Origin: Lycium barbarum
Taxonomy: Eukaryota; Streptophyta; Magnoliopsida; Solanales; Solanaceae
Assembly (NCBI RefSeq): GCF_019175385.1
Contig: NC_083344.1
Coordinates: 22,080,380-22,144,379, forward strand
DNA: 64,000 bases
Reading direction: 5' to 3'
The notes below the pieces were generated by a model. That model saw only the letters and a list, made by a program, of their open reading frames with translations, did not search any database and had not been told where the DNA came from. The position numbers were made by a program, and so were the translations under genes. Below, piece after piece: positions 1 through 11,901 of this stretch (the stretch's first letter is position 1; the number at the start of each line of letters is the position of its first letter).

Positions 1-1274
1 CCCCAAACGAATGAAATAATAAACTTTTAAAAAAAATTGTACCCTAATCTATCTCAATGCATAAAACCAAGTTCATTCAATTCGAAATCAACCCCTCCCT
101 GCAAATTTAACAATGAACTCTTTGCTAATCACAATCTTATTAATCCATTCTTCTATTTCGAGATTTCAATAATTAGTCTAAAATCAAACCATTTCCATCA
201 TCCAAGATTAAGATAATCATATAAAGAATGGATAAAACAATTATACCAAAATAACAATGATAGATCAAGATAAGAGATGGACCTTAAAGCAACGAAATCC
301 ACTTCAAATCGAGAATCTCGTTGAAACAAGGAAAAATTCACGCCTTTGTACCTCTAACAAAACCACCGACCTGATCTTAAATCTCAAGCAGAGACCTCGA
401 CGGAAAACCCAACTGACGATAAGAAGGCTTCGATATAGAAACAAGACTTCCGTCAAAAGCTATTTCAATAGAACACTAAGGTTGAATGTGGTGTTGTAAT
501 AGAGTTTTCTATGAGTTTGTGGCTGTTTTTTGTGATTTTTCTGATGATTATCGATGGGGTTTTGTAGGTGTATGGATAGTGGCGTGAATAGGAGTAGTAA
601 CGGGTTTTGGTGGAGACGGTGGAAAGGGATGGTGGGACAATGGGTCACGGTGGAAGTGGTGGGTGTAGTGGTGTTTCCGGTGAGTAGTAAAAAAACAGAA
701 TGAAGAAGATGATGTTTTTTCTTATCTTTGGGATCTATCCGTTTCTCTTTCTCTACATCTGTGCCTATCCCCGTTTTTCCTTTCTTTTCTTTTTCCTTTT
801 TTTTTAATTGTGTGGGTTCCACCCCCAACAATAATATTTGTCCAAAAAAACGTGACCCTCTCCCCCTTTTGTGATAAGATTTGTTATGAAACTTTGTCAT
901 TTTGTGGTGAGGTGGTATAATCCCATTTGCCACTTTTCTCCCTTTTTGTCATCTTTTTTTATTTATCTTTTTATTTAAATGCAAAAATAAGAAATACTTA
1001 ATAACTACTCGTAGATAGAGAAAAATATACTATTTACAAGAAAATGACTAGCTAAACAAAATTAAATCCTATTTTTTTTTTTTTGTAATTTTCATTCTTT
1101 TGATCACAAAACTTATACTCTAAAAATAGTAATATTTTTTCTTTTTGATTTTCGCAGAATAAACCTACTAAATAAAGATAGAATAAAATCGCCACATCAA
1201 AATTAAAATTAAAAGAAATATTTAGACACAATAAGGTGAAACACTCGGGGAGGGTCAAAAATTACGTGTCTACA
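1..1274. other. AT-rich non-coding DNA, possible LTR 3' end
   Basis: No protein I recognise is encoded here; the short reading frames are low complexity or composition driven. The last stretch (about 1245-1274) reads like the terminus of a plant LTR, ending in TCTACA, and the next bases match a Ty3/gypsy leader from which the expected primer site TGGTATCAGAGC is missing. A short deletion over the primer site would explain this. The LTR reading is inference; no second copy lies in the window. Confidence 0.35.
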
Positions 1275-1472
1275 CTAGGTTACTCGGTCTATGAGTAAAA
1301 GAGCATGTCTAGTAGAGTCTTGCAGATCGATACGATGAGCTCCGTACTTATCTTCGAAGGGCTATGGGACGTTTAAGAAATTTCACCTTCTTTCACTCCT
1401 CCCTGCTACTTTATTCAAATTGGTATCTGGCTTTGTCGAATTGGTATCTGATCCACTTCTATTCTCTCACAG
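1275..1472 (+). other. RT-H leader (5' untranslated region)
   Basis: This resembles the leader of Solanaceae Ty3/gypsy elements: it contains GTCTAGTAGAGTCTTG (about 1306-1322), the same string found in sense orientation in the leaders of the other elements in this window. It ends with a CTCTCACAG just before the site where the gag start is expected. There is no recognisable primer-binding site upstream. Confidence 0.5.
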
Positions 1473-2815
1473 ATAGCGAGGACATGAGCTACCATCACGA
1501 GGGATGAGGTGCCTGAGCTTGCTGCTAGGGAAGGCATTAGAGGACGAGTGCAGGCGATAGGTCGCGATCATGCTAGAGACCATGGAGCTGCACCGGCTTG
1601 GGGTGGGGGCCCAGTGGCTGGACAGAGGCGAGCACATTCAGCTTCTCCAGAGCATCAGCCCGAGGGAGCACAATCAGCTAGGGGAGGTGAAGGGCAAGAC
1701 CTGACTCACCCCGATACTATGTCTGATCAGGCATTCCAGGATATCATGGCCCGTGAAGTTCTTCATCTTGACGACCAGCATGCCGTAGGGGGTGCCACTA
1801 CTCCAGGTGGTTCCCAGACTCTAGTGGGGGTATGGACTCTCGAGCAGGGCCAGACTATGGGGACGCATCCTGCTGCTGCTATGGCCCTATATTTAGGTGG
1901 TTTTCCAGCCCTTGAGGGTACTCCCAGACCCGTGGCAGTTCAGCCTTTGACCATTGAGGATCAGGAGCTGGTTGGGAGTTTCTTGAAGATGGAGTCGCCC
2001 AAGTTCTTTGGCTTGCGTACTGAGGATGCTTATGAGTTTATTATGAAAATGCATGAGTGTCTTTATAAGATGTGCATTGTGGAGTCTCATAGGGTAGACT
2101 ATGTATCATTTCAGTTTCGCGGTGACGCGAAGACTTGGTGGAGGACTTTTATTGATAGCAGACCTATGGGTGCACCTCCACTTACTTGGACCCAATTCCA
2201 CCAGGATTTCTTGGAGAAGTACATGCCATGTACTTTGAGGGATGAGCATGGAGATGAGTTCCTCCATTTGCGATAGCGAGGTATGACCGTGTCCAAGTAT
2301 GTGGCTAGAGTTCTGTTTCCAGCTAGGTATGCTACTCAATTGATTCTTACAGAGCAGGAGAGGATTCGTAGGTTTATGTGTGGACTTGTCTATTCACTCC
2401 ATGTTGCTTGTCTCCAGTTAGTGGCCTTGGGGATCTTCATTCAAGGCAGTTGTTGATCATGCTGTGAGTGTCGTGTCCGCCATGACTCGATATTTAATAG
2501 AGTCTAGTGAGAAGAGGCCGGGTCATCTTGGTGGTTATAGTGGTTCTGGCTACAGAGGCGGGGGACAGTCATCAAGGCCTTATCATTCAGCCCCCACCTG
2601 CCCTGTTGAGTCAGCATTATCGTCAGGTGATCTTTCTAGACCCAGTGGTTATGGAGCTGGACGGTCCCATGGTTGTTCCTACTCTCGTCTAGCTAACCGT
2701 GGTGGTCCGTCTAGTTCTTCGTCTTCCATGCATCGGCCTCCAGGCCCCAGAGCTTGCTATGCTTGCAGGAAAATAGGGAGATGGACCAGACCCTTAGGAC
2801 CTTCACCAGCGGAGT
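1473..2815 (+). pseudogene. gag: RT-H gag remnant (Ty3/gypsy capsid/nucleocapsid)
   Basis: Degraded retrotransposon capsid gene. The longest open part (1509-2276, 255 aa) holds a Retrotrans_gag-type domain: a PKFFGL..DAYEFI segment, an RGDAKTWWRTF core and FLEKYMPCTLRD..EFLHLR, the usual order in this family. The family start codon appears to be at 1473-1475 but reads ATA, and a TGA follows four codons later. The domain is cut by TAG at 2274-2276, where relatives have a glutamine (LRQRGMTV-like). Gag-like reading continues (RGMTVSKYVAR) and another frame at 2464-2815 gives a serine/glycine-rich linker with the first half of a zinc knuckle (ACYACRKIGRW). After that, gag runs directly into LTR sequence, so protease and the rest of pol are deleted. 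Non-functional. Confidence 0.75.
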
Positions 2816-3214
2816 CTCAAGAGCACACCATTTGCTTCAGAGCTGTAGTTTTTTGGTATTACTCATCTATGTATATACTTGGGCATGGCGGAGTCCTGCC
2901 CGTCCCGTCCTTATAATTTCGAGTACACTATATAGAGGCTCGTAGACATGTGTGTATAGTTAGAAGTTTCATAACCTTATCAGTTTATATTGTTGTATTA
3001 TATTTTGGCAGCCTTGTTGGCTTATGTTTATGGGCATAGTTATTGACAATTATATAGCGATGTGTCATTACCTTGTGATATATGCCCTTACAGATTATGA
3101 CACCTATAAGCTAGCTTTGTGGCCCACCTAGAAATAAGTATGAGATGTATGTTCAGTGGTGCTAGGTAGGTTAGCTCCGGGTGCCCGTCATAGCCCTCTG
3201 GTTGGGTCGTGACA
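2816..3214 (+). repeat. RT-H LTR tail (3' part of an LTR)
   Basis: The segment has the GGCAGCCTTGTTGGCTTATG box (about 3007-3026) that recurs in the other LTRs here, and it ends in GGTTGGGTCGTGACA at 3214, the typical 3' terminus of this LTR group. It follows gag with no pol or polypurine tract, so the element has lost everything between gag and the last 400 bp of its 3' LTR. Confidence 0.6.
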
Positions 3215-4505
3215 ATTATGATGTCTAGACTTTGAACGTTCGGAAGCTTTAAGAAAGAGGACAGCTATTGTAGAGTGATTGCATTGTCCCAGTTCTACTT
3301 TGAGGTAGGTTATAGTCTACTTGAGTTAGACTTTGATTAGTTGATTGTATATGTTACGAAATTGATAGGAGAAGCATGATTAGGGCTTCAGACATAAGGT
3401 GTGTTTGGAAATTCCTTTATTTGATATTGGTTAATTGATTATGTGATTAACTGTTATGATATCATAAAGAAGGAGTTAATGAATACTCTTCTTGTTGACT
3501 TGGAGTAATCCCTTGTTCATGCTTTTGATGAATTGATTCCCGAGTCTTGATATGACTTATGGCATGGTGACTTAAGTTATTTGATATTGATGCATTGATT
3601 GTTCACATTCCCAATTGAATGTGTAATGGAAATACATTGTGATGAGAAAGACAATATAAATACGAAAAACACATTTGACAGGGGGTGAGGATGTGGCCTA
3701 GTTATGGGCTCATGATACGAGGTCAGTTTCGGTGCGAGTGGTACATAGAAACCATGAATTCTCTGCATGTTATGGTTATCTGGGCAAACATTACCATTTT
3801 GCATGTGTGTACGGATATGTGACACAATTGAGATAATTCGTGAGTTGTGGTTATGTTGGTAATGACACGGGTTGAGTTACTTTTATTGATTACTATTTGT
3901 GTGGGATTATCTATTTCGGTGTTGGATGATTCTTGTTGATAGTTTCATATGGTTATGTGCTATTTTACCTATCTGTCTATTCTATTGATTTTTTTTATTT
4001 TATGCATGATACTAATCTTAGTCGGCCTATGATATCTACTAGTACATAGTGTTTATACTGATACTACTTTGCTGCACTTTTTATTTCAGTGCAGATTGTG
4101 TGCCAGAGGTATCTTCAGACCTCACATCTAGCTTGAGGCTATTTCCCGTTCAGATCTGAGGGTTAGCTTCTATCCTTGCCATGCCACCTGAAGATCTCTC
4201 CTTGATGATGTCTATTTTCAATCCAGATATTATTTACATTTATAGACAGTTGTTCATTCTTTATACAGTTGCTTTTAGAGTCCTTGTACGATGACTTTCA
4301 AATCTTTGGGGTTGTAATAGTAGGATTTTCATAGTTTATTTATTTATTTATTTATGGCATGACTAGATCATTTGGAGATTTTTATTATCATTATATCCTT
4401 GAATGTGTTAAAATCGATTAATTAGATGATGATTGGTTAAGGGAATTGATTCGCCCACTAGGAGAATCAGTGTGGGTGCCACTCGCGGCTATTTGGGTCA
4501 TGACA
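3215..4505 (+). repeat. LTR-like fragment of another family
   Basis: No coding potential. The right end (about 4455-4505) carries a GGGTGCCACTCGCGGC stretch followed by GGGTCATGACA, the pattern of a Ty3/gypsy LTR 3' end. The left boundary is not visible, and no primer site follows, so this is a solo or truncated LTR at best. It contains a short TTTA repeat near 4337-4354. Confidence 0.4.
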
Positions 4506-5700
4506 ACATGACTTCATTACAACTCTACTTGGCTCATATTTGGATGTCACACAACTATCAATACTAGCATAAACCCATATGGTCTTATTTAGTTTTAAAT
4601 GGTTTTCAAAAGGTATTTAATGAGAATAAAATTGACTGCAAGTTCAAACCTAGTGTATTGCACTCATAAGGTATCTCTAACTAAATTCGGTAGGCATTTT
4701 AAGGTTCATTATTGATTAATTGATGACAAAATTCCATCTGCATGTTAAAATAGGTATTTTCTGCAGAATTTGAACCTCTTTTACTCACTTACACATGTAA
4801 TGTTTGCCTTTTGAAAGTGTCATATGACCCTGTTAAATGTATATCCTCTGGGAGTATTTGTGTTAGCCTTAAAATGTTAGTAGTTAGCATTCTCTTATGA
4901 AACCATGTATGCTCAGTTCTTCTTGCAACCATATGAGAAAAGATCACTTGGTGTGTATGCTTAAGTATCAGAAAAAGATTTAAGAACTTGCTCTATACAT
5001 AAATACTTAAATTTAACCAGTTCTGTCTAAAACCTATGACTCTGGCTTTTTTATTCATGTCATGTTGTATCTCTCTCCCTTCCCTTGGTGGTTTTTCTGT
5101 TTCTGAGCATCTAATATATAACATGATTAAATGTGAATCCCTTTTATGCACATCTGGTTTGTGTTTTCTGAGTATTGTGCCCTCTCTTGTGGAATTCATC
5201 TTGTATATCTTAAGATAATGTCATGACATGCCAAATAAATTGAAACGTGTCCCTGCCTGAGTCTGAGTGTTGATTTGTTCTTAAATATACAAGAGATATA
5301 CCCAAATATACCTGATGTATACAGTTCCTATACACTTTTAGTATATAGGAATTTGTATATTGAAGTATATATGAGGTATATCAGTTGCTGAAATTCAGAA
5401 TTAATGTTTGTGCATCATAGGGATTTAAGTTGGGCTTGGTTCTTATGTGTTTTCTTTCTTTGGACTTTCCTTTATATGTGTTGTGAGTTTGGTCTTTGTT
5501 TAGGCCTTTCTTCTTTTGATATCTTTTTTACAATGGGCCCTGTTAGCTTTTTAAAATCCTTCCTTATGTTACAACTTGGGCTGGACAGTTCTCTTTTGCA
5601 TATATTAGTCGTGGGGGTATATTAATATGCATATTTTCTTTGATGATTAATACATGTATATGCTTAGTACATATTACTCAAGTGATTGTCGATACCCTTT
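4506..5700. other. Unassigned intergenic DNA
   Basis: No gene, RNA gene or repeat pair found. The longest reading frames are under 75 codons and hydrophobic by composition. A short cluster of TATA/GTATAC-like motifs lies at about 5285-5385. Confidence 0.4.
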
Positions 5701-7161
5701 AATCCTTATCTTCCTTTTTTCCTTTTGTGTCTCATGTAAAAATCATACGGGCCACTTGGGCCACATTTCACTACATTAACATGTTGGGCCTGAGGCCCTA
5801 CCTACTTCTTTATCAAGTCCGCAAAGAGAAACTGAAAGGGAAGCTAATATATATATTGAAGGCCTACCTATGGGTGAAAATAGGCAACTAGTGGGTTTAC
5901 GTAGGCCCGCCAGCATAACATTTCTCTTTTATTTAGCTTTTATGGGATGTAAATGTATTCGTCACAAACATAGGTGAATATTGAAACCTTATGGATGTTA
6001 GAGCTTAGGAAAATACTTAGTATTATTAGGAATGTCGCCTAAACTACTTTCTAAACTCGGCTAAGTATACACCTTGCATGAAATTGGCATCAAATTGTAT
6101 TTTTTTAAACTGGTTTAATAACTCAGTGTAGAACAAACAATTTCAAATGAGCTAAGTGATGAATTTAGGCCTTCCTCCCCTTTGCATAATTCTTGAATAG
6201 AATGGATCAAAACGGAAGTGAGCATTGGGCCCTAAGCCCACAAAAGGTTTCGTTAAAAGTAAAAATAAGACTGTATGATTTTTTGCTATAAACTGGACTG
6301 AATCGGAAAGGTGAATTCAAGGACTGTTTTCGGATTACAACTTAGACTGAATTTTGAGAAAATGAGTAGACTTGAAACGCCCAGTTTTTAGAATCAGAAA
6401 ATGGACACATTGCTTTAACTTGGACAATTTTTAGATAAGTAAACAAAGTATTTTTGGGCCTAAAGCCCAAACTTGAGGGATAAAACAAGGAGAGACATAC
6501 TTGGGCTGGTTCAAGAGTAGGACGGCTTTGGAAAGTTGGAATGTGGTTGATTATGAGCTTCAATAAACCAAAATGGACTTAATAAAACCTTCAATTTCCA
6601 ATTGTAGACTAATATTATAAAAATGGGAGATAGAATCCATACTTTCTTATATATACGTAAATTTAAACCTATAAGAACTAAACTCATCTCATTAGGATCA
6701 AAATAATAGTGACTCTACTTGGGAGAAACACCGAGTGTGTCTTGGTCCGGAAATAAAGTGAGTTTACCACTTATACGGATTTTTGAAACAAAGAAATCCC
6801 TTGCCCAAGGGGACGTTTTGCTGAAATTTTAAATTTATGATAAGTATGACATTTTGTGATAAAGTAAACACCCTTAAGAAAATAATTACATTAATAATAT
6901 ATTGAAGCTCGTAGGTCAACCGTATTCTACGGATCCTTAATAATAGGATGCTTAGAACCTTCCCTAGGGGATCACCAGAACCCTTACCTCGAACTCTGGT
7001 CTAAAAAGGATTTTTCTCTTGTTGGATAAATCTTTTTAGCCCGGTTTTCGTAATTTCCCTTAAATAAATTAGGTGGCAACTCTAAAAATACTAAAGTCCA
7101 TTTAGAGCACCAACAACCTCTTAGTAGCTTTTATGCACCTGCGTAAAAATGGGCCACAACA
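5701..7161 (+). repeat. Tat/Ogre-type LTR fragment
   Basis: The right part (about 6700-7161) matches my memory of the 3' end of Tat/Ogre LTRs in this plant group: a CCTAGGGGATCACCAGAACC block (6963-6982), a CCCGGTTTTCGTAA block (7040-7053), GGTGGCAACTC (7072-7082) and a terminal GCGTAAAAATGGGCCACAACA-like end. Further left the DNA repeats GGGCC(T/C)-rich words typical of its U3. The left boundary is a guess. No primer site follows at 7162, so it is solo or truncated. Confidence 0.5.
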
Positions 7162-7416
7162 GTATATATAACCTTGTATGGCTGGAAAACATGACGAAAT
7201 GACTTGGTTAAGCTGTAGTTGTTGTTGTTAGGCTTTGTTATGTGTTGGTCATAGAGATGGTATTATAAGTTGGAAGGAACCATGACCATGTAACACCTAG
7301 GACTTGATATGTCATAAATATTTGTTAGATTACTAATGTAGTTATTGTAGATGTATGTAAGAGTGGAAATTATATGCATATGTCTGTTGATATGTTGGTT
7401 ATGTTATCATATTTAA
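7162..7416. other. Short unassigned spacer
   Basis: Between the Tat/Ogre-type LTR end and the RT-G LTR start. It includes GTAACACCTAGGACTTG near 7290, reminiscent of an LTR start but with no partner. Nothing else seen. Confidence 0.3.
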
Positions 7417-8257
7417 TGTTACACCCCGTACTTTTGGAGAAGCACTTGCCAAATTTGAATGTAAGTATGTCGAGCTATGGCTAGGTAAAACAACTTTGGA
7501 TTATGAGGAATGAAGCATTATTAAGTATATTGTTTAAGTAAAGGATAAATTATGATCTTATAAGTCATAACCGGGAAGGACAACCTTGGAACAAAAGGAC
7601 ATGACCATTATCAAGTATGATTAATGATAAATATCATGTATGGATAGTTTCGGAAGATTCCGGGATCAAGCAAATCGAAGGAAATAAGTTTGACGAAAAT
7701 TTGCAATATTGTATATTTATTATTGATAAATGTGTCTGAACCGTGTTGTTATGGATATTGCCTGGTTAGTATTGTTGTTGTTCGTAATTTGACGAAATAA
7801 CATGTTATAGGGGAAATGCTGCCCGATTTTCTATAAGTAACCTACTAGTTTAGAAACATGGTTGTAAGTCCTTCTATGGCATTGATTACAAGGTTCACTA
7901 TCCTAATGTATATTTAATTTTTAGGGAATATATACGTTGAATTTTTAAGTCATAAACAACGGTATGTAAAGGTACTTTCTTTCTTTCTTTTGGCATGGTT
8001 CCAATGAACAAAAAGTAAATGAACGAATGATACTCATCGACTCTAGTCTTAGTAACTGTAGAAAGCCTATGTTTATTATATTCATAATATTTTCTTCCTG
8101 ATCCCTATTGTATTGATTCATTGACTCGTGATAAAGTTATGTTGATTATTTTAGTCCCATAACGTTAATCGGTGGTGCAATGACCTTACGTCACTCCTAT
8201 AAGTTCATGATGTTCCGTCATGGCTTTTGTACACACACACAAACACACACACACACA

Positions 8258-8337
<80 letters not shown>

Positions 8338-9097
8338 ACGATGGCGCTATAGACGTACCCCTGATCAAGGGGATATTATGATAATGATGCCCACAGAGGC
8401 TTGACGGTGCTATAAGCACGTATATATATATATTATATGAAGATGGCACTATATGCACGTATATACAATAGTAATTCATATCATGGGCCACAGTGGCAAT
8501 ATAGAGACAAGGTTAAGTTTTTTATTCCTTTATTACATTGATGTCTGCTCTTATGTTGTTATGTGCCTTACATACTCAGTACTTTATTCGTACTGACGTC
8601 CCTTTGCTTGGGAATGTTGTGTTTCATGCCGCATGTCCTGATAGGTAGGTTGACTGTACTTCCAGTAGGTTGTCGGCTCAGAAGAAGGTGTTTTTGCACT
8701 CCATTTGCTCTGGAGTTGCCCTTGTGTGTCAATATACTTATGTACATATGTTTATATGTATGGTGGGGCCCTGTCCCGACCTAATGATGTTTATTTACTC
8801 TTTAGAGGCTTGTAGATTGATGTCATGTATATAGATGTGTGTACGGCCATGTTGGCCTACGGTCTGAGACACAAAAATTCATGTCGGCCTTATAGGCCCG
8901 TGTACCACATGTATATCATTTTATATCATTTTGGGTTCATCCTTTGTCAATTACTCCTAATATTTTACTTAGATTGTCCCATGACGACTCTCTAGACCTA
9001 CTTAGGTATGTTAGTATAGTCATTGATCTACCTTAGGGTGGTGCTTGGAAAGTAAGGCTCGAGTGCCCATTGCGGCCCTCTAGTTTTGGTCATGACA
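7417..9097 (+). repeat. RT-G 5' LTR
   Basis: Starts TGTTACACCCCG at 7417 and ends GGTCATGACA at 9097, directly followed by a primer site. It contains, in order, the LTR modules shared across this window: TATAGGGGAAATGCTGCCC (7806-7824), AAGGTATGT-like donor plus TTTCTTTCTTTTGGCATG (about 7967-7996), and a decayed version of the double-hairpin block (about 8568-8640, starting CATACTCAGTAC). A long AC/AT microsatellite sits in the middle. Its partner LTR is not in the window. Confidence 0.7.
8231..8334. repeat. (AC)n(AT)n compound microsatellite
   Basis: About 76 bp of nearly pure AC repeats followed by about 26 bp of AT repeats, inside the RT-G LTR. A TATATATA patch recurs at 8422-8436 in a degenerate local duplication (GATGGC..CTATA..CACGTATATA). 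Confidence 0.95.
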
Positions 9098-9101
9098 AAC
9101 T

Positions 9102-9113
9102 TGGTATTAGAGC
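9102..9113 (+). promoter_or_regulatory. RT-G primer-binding site (tRNA-iMet)
   Basis: TGGTATTAGAGC lies five bases after the LTR end and differs by one base from TGGTATCAGAGC, the complement of the 3' end of plant initiator tRNA-Met used to prime reverse transcription. Confidence 0.8.
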
Positions 9114-10049
9114 AAGTCGGTCCTAGGGATGTCTACCAGCCGTGTCTAGTAGAGTCTTGTTTATGGGTTTATTTCACGCCACACTTATAAACAGGAGGCT
9201 GCTGGAAATTTAGAATGGTTACGTTTCCTTCTTGTCTTAGATCATGCTGTAGAACTGAGTCACAGGATATGGAGTTCTTAACCTTAATCCTTGTTTGTTT
9301 TATGGTCAGGAGTTGTCTTCTACAGGAAAGACTACAGATAATCCAAGGGCTAATATGATAAAGGGAGTGGGAGTGAGTTAATCCATAAAGGAGGATCCAT
9401 CTGAAGCTATGCCTACTATTGAGACTGATCTATCTGAGATCCGAGATGGGTTATCATTCGGGGTGGTTTTGACCCTTGTAATATTGGAGTAGCAAGGAAG
9501 AGCTCCAGTATCCCTAGCTCCACCCATAGTCCTAGTTGAGCAGGAGGTAAGAAGGGTAGTGCAGATTCTAACACAATTGGTTGATTCTCAGAGTCCGTAC
9601 CATGACAGAGCACTTGAGAATGTGGGGCCCTCTGAAGGGTTGAAAAGCCCGCAGTCTTGGGCATCCATTAATCCGGACTTATTAGTAACTACAGGACATT
9701 AACTAGATAAGGGTAATAGCCAGATCAGGGGGTCGAAATTGTGGGAACTTACATAGAATCCCCGAGCGAAAATAGGCTGCAAACAAGAAAACAACAGAGT
9801 AGATTGCCTTCCATGCTTATACCAGATCAGGGCTCTCAAGTAGGGCCGTGGCAAGATCCATGTAGATCAAGGCACCAGACCGAGGTGATGCAGGTCAGAT
9901 GAGATCACTCTGTAGTCAGTGTAGTCGGGCACATGCTGGCCCTTGTCATATGAATGGTAGGGGTTGCTTTTGGTGCAGAAGCCAGTGGCACCAGATTCGA
10001 AGCTGCCCTAGTCCGAACTGAAGGAATCATAATAAGGGCAAAGAGAAAG
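9114..10049 (+). pseudogene. gag: RT-G leader and decayed gag with zinc knuckle
   Basis: The leader contains the CGTGTCTAGTAGAGTCTTGT string (about 9141-9160) and a decayed form of the leader hairpin (9159-9192). The gag that should follow is broken by many stops and frame changes. Its nucleocapsid end is still legible: at 9965-10006 one frame encodes a complete CCHC zinc knuckle, C-FW-C-RSQW-H-QIRS-C. The element is then interrupted at 10050 by another LTR. No protease or RT remains. It is the same family as RT-E at the far right, whose leader aligns with it just before the gag start. Confidence 0.65.
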
Positions 10050-11736
10050 TGTTACACCTCAAAAGTTTCATGTCGTTGTGCGGTAAATAAACTAACGCAA
10101 TCTTAAGGTGAACATGAGGCCCTTATGATTATAAGAAGGGTACTTTTCAAAGTTTAGAGTGTATACGATAAGATTTTGAAGTGATATGAATTAGTGAGAC
10201 CAAGTTCATTGAGGAAGGTGAGGTATAAGTTGTGTCTGGGGAAGATTTTGCAACTATCGAGTTAAGGATTGATTGGTAATGACTCGGAGAGGAGTTATGA
10301 GGACATTTAGATTGTTAATGAAGTGTTAAATGACTATTAAGAGGGTTTCATAAGGATTGGAGATCAAACGAATCGACGAAAGCAAGTTCGGGGAGAAGGT
10401 GGATTATACGACCATTTATACGGTCTATATAATGATCGCTATAATAGTTACAGTGAAGGCCATCACTGAAGGAGTTATACGGTCATATATACGGACCGTA
10501 TAAGGGTCCGTATAATCCCGTCGGGCTGAGTTAATTTTCAAGTATAAATATAAGTCCCACTTTCTAATTTCTCATTTTCTCATCTTTTCCACTTCTCTCA
10601 AGGTATAAATATAAGTCCCACTTTCTAATTTCTCATTTTCTCATCTTCTCCACTTCTCTCAAGACCTCTATAAGGTTCCATACATTTCATTAACATAAAT
10701 TTAAGGTGAATCAAAGATCAAACACCAATAATGAGTGGAATCAAGTGCAAGGGTGCGAACTAGGGTTCATGGAAGCTAGAAATGTCCTTGGAAATGAAGT
10801 TAGGGTTTTCTCCAAGTGAAGTATTTTCATATAAAGACCGTTCCTACATAATCAAAGGTGAGTTTTATGATCATTTCATTCCGTTAAGAATATTGAGTGA
10901 TTGAAAGACTTGGATTGACGAAGGAAGTAGAATATGGAGCTCAAATGTGAAAATATCGGTGTTCTTGAATAGTAACTTGACTTGAATTGTAGTTCTTGAA
11001 ATGTTATGAGTATAATGTTGTTATGAATGATATTAAGGATTTTAAAGAAGCATTATATGTGAATGAATACGACGTTGGGCGGTAACTATGGTTGTGGATG
11101 ACTTTGAGAGGGAATTTTGATACTGGGATAATGCCTAGCTTAACAAAGTTTATTGAATATGATATTGCGGGTGTTGTTATTGATGTTTGGGAGTTGTTTA
11201 TTATATGGAGGAAGTTGTGGAAACAAAGGAAATGCTGCCCAACTTTTGTTAGCTCCTAGTTGTGCTAATGATACGGAAAGCATATTTCCGGTTATCTAAC
11301 CTTAGTAAGAATTTTCTTGAATGTAGAATCATGAACGCTGGAGGGAAGTGTTTCGGCGATAAAGTTAGAGAGGCGTAAAGGTATGTAAGGCTAGACGCTT
11401 TCTTTCAAAGGCATGACTCTTATTTTTGTGATTCCTTTTTATATTCCTATGATCTTCTTACATCCTAAACGATGAAGGTTAAAGGTTATTAAGGGCTTCT
11501 TATGAGGTAGAGATGAGATATGCTCCATGATGATGACGATGATTAGGATGATGATAATGATGAGCCCGATATTCTTATCTTTATGGTTTCCTTGATGTTG
11601 CCTCTTATTTTTAGTCTTACCTCATGTTACTAGTTCCTTCAAGGGGAGGCATGACGATCATGACTATTCCATAACATAATCGGAGACTACCGACCTTACG
11701 TAACTCTGATAGAGTTTTAGCTTTCACTTGGGCTCT
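10050..11736 (+). repeat. RT-G2 LTR, truncated at its 3' side
   Basis: Starts TGTTACACCTCAAAAG and is related to the RT-G and RT-E LTRs: it has the GGAAATGCTGCCCAA box (about 11228-11242) and AGGTATGTAAGG followed by a pyrimidine run and GGCATG (about 11380-11416). It breaks off at about 11736, at the point matching 8210 in RT-G, so the part with the double hairpin and LTR 3' end is missing; minus-strand leader of the RT-A family follows. It appears inserted in the RT-G gag remnant, but the right-hand target duplication cannot be tested. Confidence 0.65.
10542..10663 (+). promoter_or_regulatory. Tandemly duplicated TATA-box segment in RT-G2 LTR
   Basis: A 61-bp unit occurs twice head to tail with about one mismatch. 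Each unit holds TATAAATATAAG (TATAAATA at 10543-10550 and 10604-10611) followed by pyrimidine-rich DNA, as expected for a core promoter and start region. Promoter function is inferred from sequence and from position within the LTR. Confidence 0.7.
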
Positions 11737-11901
11737 CATAGCACAGTTCTATCGCACGATCTAAGATCAGAAGAAAAGACAACATCCTAAATGTCCTGTA
11801 GCCTCCTGTTTATAGATGTGGTGCACAACACACCGATAAACAAGACTCTACTAGACACGATCTGTGGACACTCCGAGGACAAACCGCTCTGATACCACTT
11901 C
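11737..11901 (-). other. Second RT-A-family leader with primer site, truncated
   Basis: On the minus strand this continues out of the left RT-A LTR exactly as the real leader continues out of the right one: primer site complement at 11886-11897 (TGGTATCAGAGC on the minus strand), the leader hairpin at 11808-11841 with GTGCAC at 11821-11826, and about 165 bp matching 19966-20130. It stops abruptly at about 11737. A normal 3' LTR would be followed by host flank, so this shows that the left LTR also served as a 5' LTR of a tandem or recombined copy. Confidence 0.85.

Noticed and set aside
460..933. 157-codon minus-strand frame as a gene
   Set aside because: Lysine/histidine-rich low-complexity translation, no recognisable domain, and no supporting start context; likely chance in skewed sequence.
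8180..8491. Reading frames over the microsatellite
   Set aside because: The TH/VC and IY repeats in translation come from the AC/AT repeat itself.
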